The position numbers and the translations under genes are program-made. This document shows positions 23,701 to 36,107 of a stretch of DNA of 64,000 nt, one piece after another. The notes under the pieces were generated by a model. That model searched no databases. It was not told the origin of the DNA and saw only the letters and a list, made by a program, of their open reading frames with translations. Every line of letters starts with the position of its first letter. The first letter of the stretch is position 1. Origin of the DNA: Dipteris shenzhenensis (taxonomy: Eukaryota > Polypodiophyta > Polypodiopsida > Gleicheniales); NCBI GenBank assembly GCA_047967505.1, contig CM106538.1; one strand, written 5' to 3'.

Positions 23701-26700
23701 GGTAGTCGGAGGCAGGTCGGAGATAGCAGCGGGAGGGAGGAGTTGTAGAGGAGGAGCTGCAATGTGGAGGGCAGCCGGAGGAGGAGAGGTGGAGAGGCGA
23801 AGGAGGAAGCTGCCCACGAGGGGGGGCTGAGGCATGGCAAAAGGGGGGGGGGGGGGGGGGGGGAGGCGGTGCAGAAGGCAGGCGGGAGTGAATGGGCGGC
23901 CTAGGCGGGGGCGAAGAGGCAGGCCAATGGCTCTTTGCAGTGATAGCCTTGAGGCTTTTGTTTTTTTCAGGTCTCTTTCAGGGTATCACATTTGCTACGG
24001 CTGGGAACAATCAAGATCTATTTGGCATTCTTCGTGAAGATGATAAGTTGGATGGCACCAACTATCCGATGTGGTCTTATCTCATGAAACATATTCTTGT
24101 TGCAAAGCATTTGTGGAATATTGTTTTTGGGGTTGATCTAAGGCCAGCCAATGCTACAGTGGTTGCCTATACTGCTGGTTCCTCTGCAGGGAGTACTTCT
24201 CCTGATGCCTTATCTTCTAGCACTCATGCTACTGCTCCCCCAACTCAGGAACAGTCAAGATGGGATGCAAGAGATGCAAATGCACATTCATGTATTGCTT
24301 TATCATGCAAGAGAATCATTATTCCACACATCCGGTCTTGCAAGACAGCAAAGGATGCTTGGGACAAATTGGCTTCTCTCTATCAGATTCGCAATGAGGC
24401 ACATGTTGCATATTTGAGAAGGCGATTACAGGAAGTTAGTATGAATAAAGGTGATTCTATGGATGCATATCTGACAAAGGTCAAGGACCTCATGGAACAA
24501 CTTGCCAATATTGATGAGGTGGTGCCAAATTCTCAGCTTATTAGTACCACATTCAATGGATTGCCAGATACATATCAAGGGTTTCCTACAACCCTTCAAT
24601 TAGTGGCCATGGGTAATCCAGACCACTATTCTTTTGATCAACTAGTTACTTTGCTTTTGCAAGAAGAGCAAAGTTGTGCTAATAGACAAGCCATTATTCC
24701 TGATCATGCATTTGCTTCACAGCAGACAGGAAGAGGCAAGGCTTCCAAGCCTATGAGCAAGCCTAAATCTGCGAATAGTAGCTGCAATTCCTCCCATGCA
24801 TCTAAAAATAATGCAGATAAGTCAAAGAAGAAAAGATGCAACTATTGTTGCAAGCCTGGACACGACATTTCAGAATGCATGAAGCGCATTGCTTCGGAGA
24901 AAAAGAAAGTAGGATTGACAGTTAATGCCTCACATGCTATTGAATCCCATGAGCCAGCAGATGCTTCACATGCACATGCTCTCCAGGATGATTGGGCATG
25001 GGCTGTCCATTGCTCATTTGATCCCTCCAAAGCTGATGCACTCTTTATTGCTAATGATGCTCAGTCTTGGTATTTTGATAGTGGTGCTTCCAAGCACGTC
25101 ACAGTTGTTTCATTCGTTAGCTGATGCACCTCGAGGGGGGATTGTCACATGTACTAATAATGCTTCCTATACTCTAAAAGGAATTGGAGATGTGCAGCTC
25201 ACATCCATTTCAAGCCATCCTGTCACTTTGACAAATATTCTTTTGTGCCTGGAATTGAAGTCAACTTGATTTCTATTTCAGCAATTGCAACTTCAGGTTT
25301 CAGAGTGATTTTTGATGGCTACAGATGCCTAGTTTATGATCTTCGTGATGACAATGCCATAGTTCTCACTGGCAATTTGCAAAAGGGGCTTTATCACCTT
25401 GATCATCACTCAGCTACACTTTCTATTGAACCATTTCCTATTTCAGATTCACAGCTTGCTGAAACTCATCTTTGGCATGAGAGAATGGGTCATCTCAATG
25501 ATAGAGCTCTTGCAAAGCTACATTCACAACAGATGGCAAATGATGTACCTCAAACTCACATAGTTTTCAAACATGTGTGTGAGGGTTGTCTTTTGGGTAA
25601 GATGCATCGGTTTCCTATTCAAAAGAATTGTCCAAAACTCTCACAAAGGAAATTGCAGCTAGTGCACAGTGATGTCTGTGGCCCAATGAAGACAAATGCC
25701 ATTGGGGGGTACAAGTATTTCATGACTCTCATTGATGACTTCACAAGATATTGCTGGGTATATCCTTTAAAGGCCAAATCTGAAGTTTTCTTATGCTTTC
25801 AGAGGTAGCTGAATATGGTTGAGGATGAATCAAGATGCAAGCTTGTCACCCTCAACACAGATAGGGGGGGAGAGTATATGTCAAAGGAGTTTGGTGCATT
25901 TTTGTCTTCACCAGGCATTGTTCACTCATGCACTACTCCTTACACTCCTCAGTAGAATCCTGTTTCTGAAAGGAAAAATAGGTCCACAATGGACATGGCC
26001 GGATGCATGCTTAAGGCCAAGTCTTTGTCCAATAAATTTTGGCTTGATGCAGTGATGTGTGCCAACTATGTGCTGAATAGATCACCCACAAGGGCATTGA
26101 AGACTGTTAGACCTTATGAAGCATAGAAAGCTAGGAAGCCTTCACTTTCAAACATGAGAGTTTTTGGGTCTCTTGCATATGTTCATGTACCATCTCAGCT
26201 GAGACATAAGCTTGATGACAAGGCAATCAAATGCATATTTATTGGTTACAACCAAAAGAGCAGAGGGTATCGGTTATACCAACCAAATACTCGGAAGATT
26301 ATTGTCAGTACAGATGTAATCTTCGCTGAACATTCAGCTTCTCCTCTTGTGGACTGCAACACTAAGCCCGATGTTGACATGTTTGATGCCTTTGACTCTT
26401 GGTTACCTCTGCCTTCCTTAGAGGAAGACTTTGACCAGCAACATGAGCCTCCTGCAGGCCCTCCAACAAGCAATGATCAGCCGCTACCCCATGCTGATTT
26501 GCAGGTTTCTCTTTCAGCACAAAATGATCCCACTATTCATGATGCAGTGATTGAAGAAAGAGCTGTCAATAGACAGCAAAGGCAAGTTCCCAGATGGCTT
26601 CTTGATACATTGAGGGACGGCAAACAAGATCAGCCTTTTGCTGCCCGGACAAGATCAGGGAATAGACAGATGCATGGTCACTTTCTTGAGTTTGCACTCC

Positions 26701-29700
26701 TTGCTACAACTTGCAATGAAGAGCCTTTCTGCCATAAAGATGCTTTTGACAGCAAAGAGTGGATGGATGCAATGAGAGCTGAATTACAATCCATTGCCAA
26801 AAATGACACATGGGAATTAGTAGATCCCCCTCCCGGCAAGCATGCCATTGGTACTCGGTGGGTCTACAAATTAAAAAGGAAATCTGATGGCAGTATAGAT
26901 CAATACAAAGCCCATCTTGTTGCAAAAGGGTATGCCCAACAACAAGGCATTGACTTTGAGGAGACATTTGCTCCCACATCCAAGATTACTACCATCAGAT
27001 GTGTCATTGCCATTGCAGCCCATCACCATTGGCAAGTGCACGAACTTGACATCAAGACTGCTTTTCTTCATGGGGATCTACAGGAAGAAGTCTATGTCAC
27101 ACAACCTCTTGGCTTTGAGGTTGTTAATTCTGAAAACAAGGTATGCCGGCTTAGAAAAGCCCTTTATGGTCTAAAGCAGGCACCCCGGCATGGTATGCCA
27201 AAATTCATGCACACTTACTATCTCTTGGTTTTCAAAATAGCTCCACAGAACCCACTCTTTATGTCCGTGGGAGTGGATCTGATTTTTTAGTGCTGATTTT
27301 ATATCTGGATGATATGCTCATCATGGGCCCAGATACTCAACATATTGCAGCTTTCAAGGCTGATTTGCAGCAAGTTTTTGAAATGTCAAACATGGGACAG
27401 CTCCACTATTATTTGGGCATTCAGTTTGCTCATGTTGAGGGGGGTATCATGACGTCACAGTCTAAGTATATTGGACAGCTCCTTGATCGTTTTCAGTTCG
27501 AGGATTGCAAGCCAATCTCTACTCCCGTGGACTCTGGCTTCAAATTCTCAGCTCATGATGGGAGCCCACCATGTGATATCACTCTTTATCAGTAGGTTGT
27601 TGGATGCCTTATTTATTGATGTCACACCAGACCTGACTTGCAGTATGCAGTATCTCAGCTCAGCAGATTCATGCACATGCCCAGTTCGCAGCATTGGCAG
27701 GCAATGAAGAGAGTCTTCAAATATCTCAGAGGCACTCAAGATTTAGCCCTCTTCTATGGTGATCAGGGTTCACTTACCATGCATGCTTACATGGATAGTG
27801 ACTCGGTAGGATGTTCCGACACTAGAGTGTCACATACCGGTAATTATTTTTTGCTTGGCAATTCATGTATCTCTTGGCTCAGCAAGAAGCAAACAACAGT
27901 TGCCACATCTAGCTATGAGGCTGAGTACAGGGCAGCTTTCATCGCTACAGTAGAGTGTGTTTGGCTTCACCAGTTACTTATAGATCTTGGTATTCACCAG
28001 ACATCCTCCACTATGGTCTACACTGACAGCCAGAGTGCTTTGGCCATTGCGCGTAACCCAGTGTTTCATGCGCGTACCAAGCATATTGAAGTTCACTATC
28101 ATTATGTTCGGGAGCGGTTGTCAACAGGAGAGATAGAGCTGTCCTATCTTCCCACAGAGGACAACATAGTAGATATGTTTACAAAGGCACTTCCTCGTCC
28201 CAAGTTCGAAGTCTTTCGACAAGCTTTACACTTGGGTCCCTTTGTCACATGATCTGACATCCCTTGTACATTCATACGTGGCTATATCCTTTTGGATGAA
28301 CATGTGCCACCATGACTAGAAAATACGAGGTATTCTGAGACGTTTCCAGAATACTTCAGCCCATCCCATGGAGGGGGGTTTGTAGGCCATCTTCTGGTGG
28401 TTCTAGTGATGCCGTATAGGCCATGGCATGTGCCTTGTAGGCATAAATATAGGCACTTATAGTTTTAAGAGCAAGGAGCCAGGGCACCATCCTAGGCAGG
28501 TCTATTGTCGATTGTTTAGGACGAAACCTACTTGGTTGCCATACGGGCTGCAACGGAGGGGGTCAAGAATAAGAAAGAAGTAGTCTACTATTGCTTTGTA
28601 AACTTTCAGAAAGCATTTGACACAATTCCATGCGAAAAGCTATGGGAAAGACTGGAAAAGCTCGAAGTCCCTCAGGAGATCAGAGAAGCCACATACAAGT
28701 TATACGAGAGAGTATTAGCTGAAGGAAAAATCATCATAAGCAGTGACATAGGAGTCAAGCAAGGCTGCCCCCTCTCACCAACTCTCTTTGGTCTGTTCAT
28801 CGATGAATTGGAAGAGTGGATGAGAACACACAGCGGCGAAGGTTTCCAGATTGCAAGCTATGCCCTCTTATTGCTTATCTACGCAAATGATGTAGTTTTC
28901 TTCGCAGAAAGCAAGAAAGAGATGCAAACACATTTGGACAAACTAGAAAAATTCTGCAAACACTCAGGAATGCAAATCAACATATCCAAGACAAAAGTGA
29001 TGGTGATTGGGACTCGGCATAAACAGGTTGATTTCACTTTTGAGGGGGAGCCTCTGGACAGTGTCACTATATATAAATATTTGGGGCTGGAATTTGCACA
29101 CTTACAAGTGGAATGCATGTGTGGAAAGAAGAATCCTGGGAGGTTTGAAAGCTTTATATAGCTTCCAAAACACATGCAGATAGGCACACCTATGGAACTG
29201 GGAAATGAGAAAGTTTCTATACACCATGCTCGTACAAACAGTGGTCCTTTATGGGTGTCCAGCCTGGACACCTAGGCTCTCTAGGGCCTACTGGAACCGA
29301 ATGGAGACTTTGCATAAACGATTTCTCATAGGTGAAGCCACAAACACCGTACCCATGATACCTCAACAAAGTTGGAAAGATGGACGCCAATAGGATACCA
29401 CACAGAGCAATGGAAGCTACATGGCACAAAGAGGGGCTGTAATGGATGGAATTATGGGGTATAACCACTGCTGATATCCCCAAAGATGCATGTGAAATCA
29501 GGGAGTTAGTGACACAAAGAATGCTACGGAAGCTATGGCAAGAACTGGGGGCAAAAATGCAGTTTCATAAGCAGGAAATCAATCCGATGGACAGCTATGG
29601 ACATTAATATAATCATATCATATCATCTCTCTCTCTCTCTCTCTCTCCCCTCAGTACTAGGGCCCAGGACAACAGTCGGGCTGGACCCCCCCCAAAGGAT

Positions 29701-32700
29701 TCTATTGCTTGAGAGAAAAATGAATACAAGAGTTCAGCATAGAGCTGCTCATACCAAAATTCCAAAACGTGAATCCTTTTTACAAAGAGCTCATGGCTCA
29801 ATACTTTGGCAACATGCCAAGTGTCAAAATAACTAACTAAAATTTAGTACATGCCACAAAGGGCAATCTCTAGGGTCGCTTGCTAAGCTCCTGCGCTTGG
29901 GAAATCAACCCTTCTTAGTACCTACAACAATTAATTAAAGCGCACCACCATGGCACCCATTAATTGTTAGCGCTTTGCATGCAAATAATAAAGTGTGGAC
30001 TAATCCTAGTCATGGTGGATGTCCCCACTAAACACATGTGCGCATAACAAATATATATATATATATATATATTTATTTATTTATTTATTTATTTATTTAT
30101 TATTATTTTTTTCTCTGATTGACCAGAGTCAACGCTCTTGATCATAATTAAGGAGGCTTTGACCAATGGTCGAGGCGCCTTAATTATGACCAAGTCTCTC
30201 CAACCAAAGCTGGCACAACTTGGTTAACTGTATTTAACCCTCTTGGCGCATGCCAAGTCTTGTTGACCAAAGTCAACACTCTCTGACCGTAGTCAGCTCT
30301 ATGGTTCTCTGGTTAATCGCAGTTAACACTCTTGGTAATAAACCAAGTCTCCCCGACCGAAATCAGGCTTACTTGACCAGAGTCAAGTATCTTTGACCAT
30401 AGTCAATTCTTTGCTGAATAATTCTTCAATTTCACAAGATACCTGTAAAATTCCTCGCCCTGAGCGCCTTTGCATACAATATGGTACACAATCTGCTCTG
30501 GCTAAAGGACCTCCAGCTCATCCACTTCTGGTGGATCCTCTACTATTGGCTTTGTAGGCTCTGACTCCTAGAACTTCTTTAGAAGACTCACATGGAAAGC
30601 ATTATGAATCCTTCAATGCTCTCATTTCATGAACTTCAAGAGTTAGAAAACTTGTTTAGTCAGAAATGAGGATATCCATTTCTTTTCTTAAGCAACATCA
30701 TCTGCTGAGCTGGCTGCCATGTCATTTTTGCACATGCCACATGTTCTGCTCTTGCACTGCCACGTGTACATTGTGCCACATCATCAAAAGCCACGTAAAC
30801 CTAAGGTTTCAAACACAAAATTTCCCTTTTTCTTTTGTGAATTTTCGCAAAGAAAGACTGCCACAACCTGCATGTAACCATACCAACATTGCACGAGCCC
30901 TCAGTACAGCTGTACTGACAAATGATAATGTACAGCTGTAGGGTACGATCAGTTGCGCAAGCAACTTCCATCGACATGCAAACGACGTAAAGGAATTTTG
31001 CAATTCTTTTCATATCAACAGGCATTTTGCAGATTTGGAGCAGTTTGAAGTCCTTTGGGAGCGTTTTTCAGCCTACATTGACTCTAAACTACTAAAAACT
31101 CACAGTTTGGACTGCATTTAGAACAGTATTATAGCTTTGCAGTCACCCCAAGAGAAAACAACCTGGTTTTCTGATGGTCCATTTGTAGAAACACTTTCGT
31201 CTTCAATCTCTTCGTCCTATACTCTCTTCCAACCTTCGTGAAAAAGAACACTCTTATTTCACCTCGTTTTCTGTATGCCCATTTCCTGTTCTCTAGTTTC
31301 TTCTGAAATTGCTTCTCATGTCGACAGCTGTAAAAGAACTGCCCTTCCTTTGTTGGATACAATTCACCTAATGCTTTTTACAAGGAGGTATTATAACTAA
31401 ATCTTGCCTCCCTTCATGTTGAACTGTCAACCAGTACTTGTGTCCTCTTTTAATGTCTTCCATTCATAGCATTTGCAAATCAAACCACGCATCTATAGAC
31501 AGAGAAAAAAAGAAGGCATACCATTTCTCTTTGTCTTCCAGCATGGGTGCAGGATCTCTTAGTATCATAAACAGGACCTGTCCAAGCAATTCGCCACCTC
31601 TATCAAACTAAATGAACAAGTTGACAAAAGGTATCTTGCTACAAAACTCTTTCCGGTTTGCACAAGACACCTTGCACCCTATCTTTTAAACATTGAGACC
31701 AAAAGTCATGTCAGAAAATAGACAAGATGGAAGAACGGAAAACAGTTTTTTGGCATCCAAATTCCAATTGAGTACCAACTTAATTTGCTGTTCAAAGCCA
31801 TGGACCACAGTGAGCAATGAGCATATTTTCTATCTGAAAATTATAGTTTGAGAAGACGTCAAAACCTACCCTAAAAGGATGCACATTGGATCTTGGAGGA
31901 AGCCCCTGCAATATGAAAATATAGAATAAGAACCATGTAACCCAATAACATCTGTTCCAATATGGCATACTAAAGAACTCTTAGAAAGGACTGCAACCTG
32001 CAAATATGAGCACAAAGAAGGGAACCATTCTTAATCACAATGCATCAACCAACCCACTCATTGACATGAAACCCCATGCATTAACAAAGGATTATTTCAA
32101 ACCTCGGCCATTTCGATTGCAGAAACTCCAAGTGACCACACATCAGCCTACAATAAAGGCACACATCCAATTTGTGAGCTTTGTTCCATGCCACAATATC
32201 CTAAGTGGCATGGTTGCTGGCTTTTTTGCTCTCTATATAACAAATAGGATACTTTCCAGTTGACAATGATTTAAGCAGAAATTGCTGCTCGATTTGCTAT
32301 TTATTTTAGTGCTTTTGTTCTAACAAAATCAAAGAATGCATCACCTAGATTCCTACCTTCCCATCATATCTGCTTCCCTGGATAACTTCTGGTGCCATCC
32401 AATGTGGAGTACCAATTGACTGCAACAAACAAAGCACAATCATAAATATAGAATATCTGTGAATGTGCGATGTGCTACTAGCTATTCAGACTATTAGAAT
32501 CTTTATCTATAAGCTTCTAATTGTTCAATGCTACAATGAGAGCTTGAAATCAATGGCATATTCCTCATCAAGCATGCCATAAAAGGAACCTTCTATCTCC
32601 ACCTATAAGAGAAGTCTAAACTGATACTATTACTGTGAAATGAGATGTTCCCATAAGAGAATATATCTAGATGAATCCAGAAACATGCCCAAACTCATCC

Positions 32701-35700
32701 TTTAAAACCACAACACGTAGTACAGTTTCAATCTCATGATGGTTACCCATAGGGTTGAAAACCATAACTCCATCATGCATAGCAGGGACTACCTACTATA
32801 CCATCCCCACTGATGTCATCAGCACCCAACAGTGGGTGTAGACCATAGTATAAACATATGCTCTCACACATACAAATCCACACACCCACTAATTTTTAAT
32901 ATCCATTTATACCAAGGTCTTTGTACTGAGTTTCTGTTGCAATTCAGAGGTGAAGAGCCAATTCAGCCATGAGAAAGGCTAGCATGAAAGGAGAAGACTA
33001 ATAAAAAAGTAGTCCACATTCTCTTCATTCAAGCTACAACTGCTTGTGAAGACTATACGATATCATTTTAGTCTCTCCCAAATGCGCATTGAAGCAAAAA
33101 ACATCCAATAAGAGAATACATGAAACAACCATCACAAGAAAACCATAAACTCCATCACGCATAGCACGGACTACCTACTATGACACACCCCCTGACGTCA
33201 TCAATGCCCAACAGTGGGTGCCTAGACCATAGTATAAACATATACTCTCACACATACAAATCCACACACCCACACATACTTAAGCATCCTTTTATACAAC
33301 GGTTTTCGTATTGATTTTCTTCACTCCGGAGGTTAAGGGCAGACTCAGCCGTGAGAAAGGCTAGCACTAAACGAGAAGGTTAATCAAAAAGTAGTCACAT
33401 TCTCTTCATTCAAGTACAACTGCTTGTGAAGACTATATGATGTCGTTTTAGTTCTCTCCCCAACAAGCATCGAAGCAAGAGATATCCAATAAGAGAATAC
33501 ATAAACAACCATTCCCAATAATAAATTTTGTCAAATGAATCGCTCCTACATAAGACGAAGCAGCGATTTGTTGTAATCAGATTCGTAGATGCGAGCATGG
33601 CCTCCATCTTTGGCCCAAAGGGCCTAGTTTGGGTGCCGAGATGCCACATGATACCATCGGGTGCACAAGGACATAAGCAATAACGGATTGACTTGCCTTA
33701 TTGGGCTAGGGCCAAGCATAGCGCTATGGTGGTTGCTTCCTTTGACTCTTCACCTTCTCTTGCTTCACTGTGATCTTTTGGTGTTTGGCCTTGAAATTCT
33801 TCGATGAACTCATCAATCGGAGAGCAATGCATGAAAAGCCATTGATATACTTCCATTGTGCTTAGTTAATTGTCAACATAGTAATCTTTTGAGCTGTAGA
33901 AGGTTTTTCCCAATCCACAATCTCCTCCACCTTTGGGTGATCAAGGCATATTCCTTTGGGTTGTTTTATTGGGCTAGGGCCAAGCATAGCCCTATGGTGG
34001 TTCCTTTCTTTGACTCTTCACCTTCTCTTACTTCACTGTGATCTTTTGGTGTCTGGCCTTGAAATTCTTCAGTGAACTCGTCAATCGGAGAGCAATGCAT
34101 GAAAAGCCATTGATATGCTTCCATTGTGCTTGGCATTAATTGTCAACATAGTAATCTTTTGAGCTGTAGAAGGAATTTCCCAATCCACAATCTCCTCCAC
34201 CTTTGGGTGATCAAGGCATATTCCTTTGGCATAATTAATCTAGCCAAAGTAATAAGCCCCCAAGACAAGAATTTAATGAACTCTTTCTATTGATGAACAA
34301 ATGATTTGCCTTCCAAAGCTCTAAAACCTTGGCAAGATCTATTTTTATCTCCAGAAAAAAGGCCAAGATCATCTAAAATACAAATAGGCACCTCCCAAGT
34401 AATTGGCCATAGAAAGTTACACGATCCACCCCAAGCATGCCAGGCTCTGATTCCAATGTTAATGCTTGAAAGCTGCAAAACAGAAGCTTAACGAGACTTG
34501 AGATCGAATGAAAAGAGGGAGAGAGGAGGGAAATTTTTTTTCCTTGAAAGGAGTGTTTGCTCTATTACAAATGTGCCAAATGGTTATTAGTAAAAGCTCA
34601 ATAAAAAAGAGATCAAGTGAAACTTAGCTTGCCTCCAAGCTAAAAAGGAGGTATGGAATGTACAACCTGGGGTAAGGCCTTTCCAAGTGGTGGGCTACAT
34701 AGGTTGCCCTACCTTTCATTCTTCCTCACTTTGGAAAGATGACTTTAGAAGACTCCTAGCATACTATGGTAAGAAACCTATCATTTCTCATTTGAGGATT
34801 TTCGATTATGATGCTTATGTACATGTGAACAAAGCAAATAGAACAAAGTTGGATCCCAAGAGCAAGAAGTGCATCTTTATTGGGTACAGAAAGGAATCAA
34901 AGACCTGTCAGCTAAATGACCTGGAGGCAAAGAAGCTAGTGGTGCCCAGAGATGTTGCTGTCCAAGAGACAAAGTCCGAGCCACAAGCAACCTCATTAGA
35001 AGTTTCAATTTTTCCGCAAAGACCAGGGGTTGCTATTACGCAAGCAAATGAGACAAAAGATCCAAAGACCGAAGATTTAGAGTCAAAGTCTAAGGCACCT
35101 AAGCCAATGCAAAAGGGAGACAGCTACCAAGTTGGTACTTGAAGACCCTGAAGAATTCAGGAGTCACACATCCTAGAGAGCAATTCAAAGGTAAGGCTCA
35201 AGGAAAGCACCCGTGAACTATGCTCTAATAGTTCAGATCTAGAAGATGTGGAACCAAGGACCTTTGAAGAAGCATAGGGAATTCCAAAGAGGTAGGTTGC
35301 CATCGAAGCAAAAAGAAGGCCATTCTGAAGGACCATACATCGGACCTGGTTGATAGACGCCAGAAGAGGAAGATCATAGGAACCAAGTTGGTTTACCGTG
35401 GAGGCACAAGTTTGATGGTACTTTGGATAAGTACAAGGCGAGACGTGTTGTCAATAGCTTTGGTTGCCCACCATCAATGACCGATGTTTTAGATGGATGT
35501 GTGAAGTCTACTTTCCCAAACGGTGAGCTTTGTTTGTGTTGAGCAGCCGAAAGGCTTCCAACATCTAGATGATAGAAAGAAGGTATGCAAGCTTCACAGG
35601 CTACTTTACAGTCAAAAATAGGCCCCGAGAGCATGGTAATAGATGACTACTTCTATGAGATAGGGTAATCTCTACCTCTTCATAGGATCCTACTGTTTGA

Positions 35701-36075
35701 AGGCATCTAGTTTGCATACTCCTCCAGCCACTGAAGCTGTGCAGACTGGAGGAGTGATATGACATAATCCTTTCTATACTTCTCAACAGTAGTAATCTTC
35801 CTTGATTGCTGTTTTACCCAGCACCCCTTTGCTGGATGTGTTCAACTTATTTCTGAGCATCTTTTCCTATGCTTGTGGATGAATAAGTCTGAGTTCTTCA
35901 TCCAGCAGTAGCAATCTTCCTTGATTGCTGTTTTACCCAGCACCCCTTTGCTGGATGTGTTCAACTTATTTCTTATCATCTTTTCCTCTGCTTGTGGATG
36001 AATAAAGTCTGAATTCTTCTTCTCTCTTCTCTACGTATTTTCTCAGTAAGATTTCAGTGAGAGAGAGAGAGAGAG

Positions 36076-36107
<32 letters not shown>

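Larger units (their letters stand above)
23935..28462 (+). mobile_element. Ty1/Copia retrotransposon copy 2, inverted relative to copy 1
   Basis: Homology to copy 1 begins at 23935 (TTTGCAGTGATAGCCTTGAG), inside the leader; no 5' LTR or primer site is present. Gag-pol runs 23997-28252. The 3' end has a polypurine tract and 82 bp of LTR before LINE sequence starts. It lies in the same 18-kb intron as copy 1, on the strand opposite to the gene. Confidence 0.88.
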
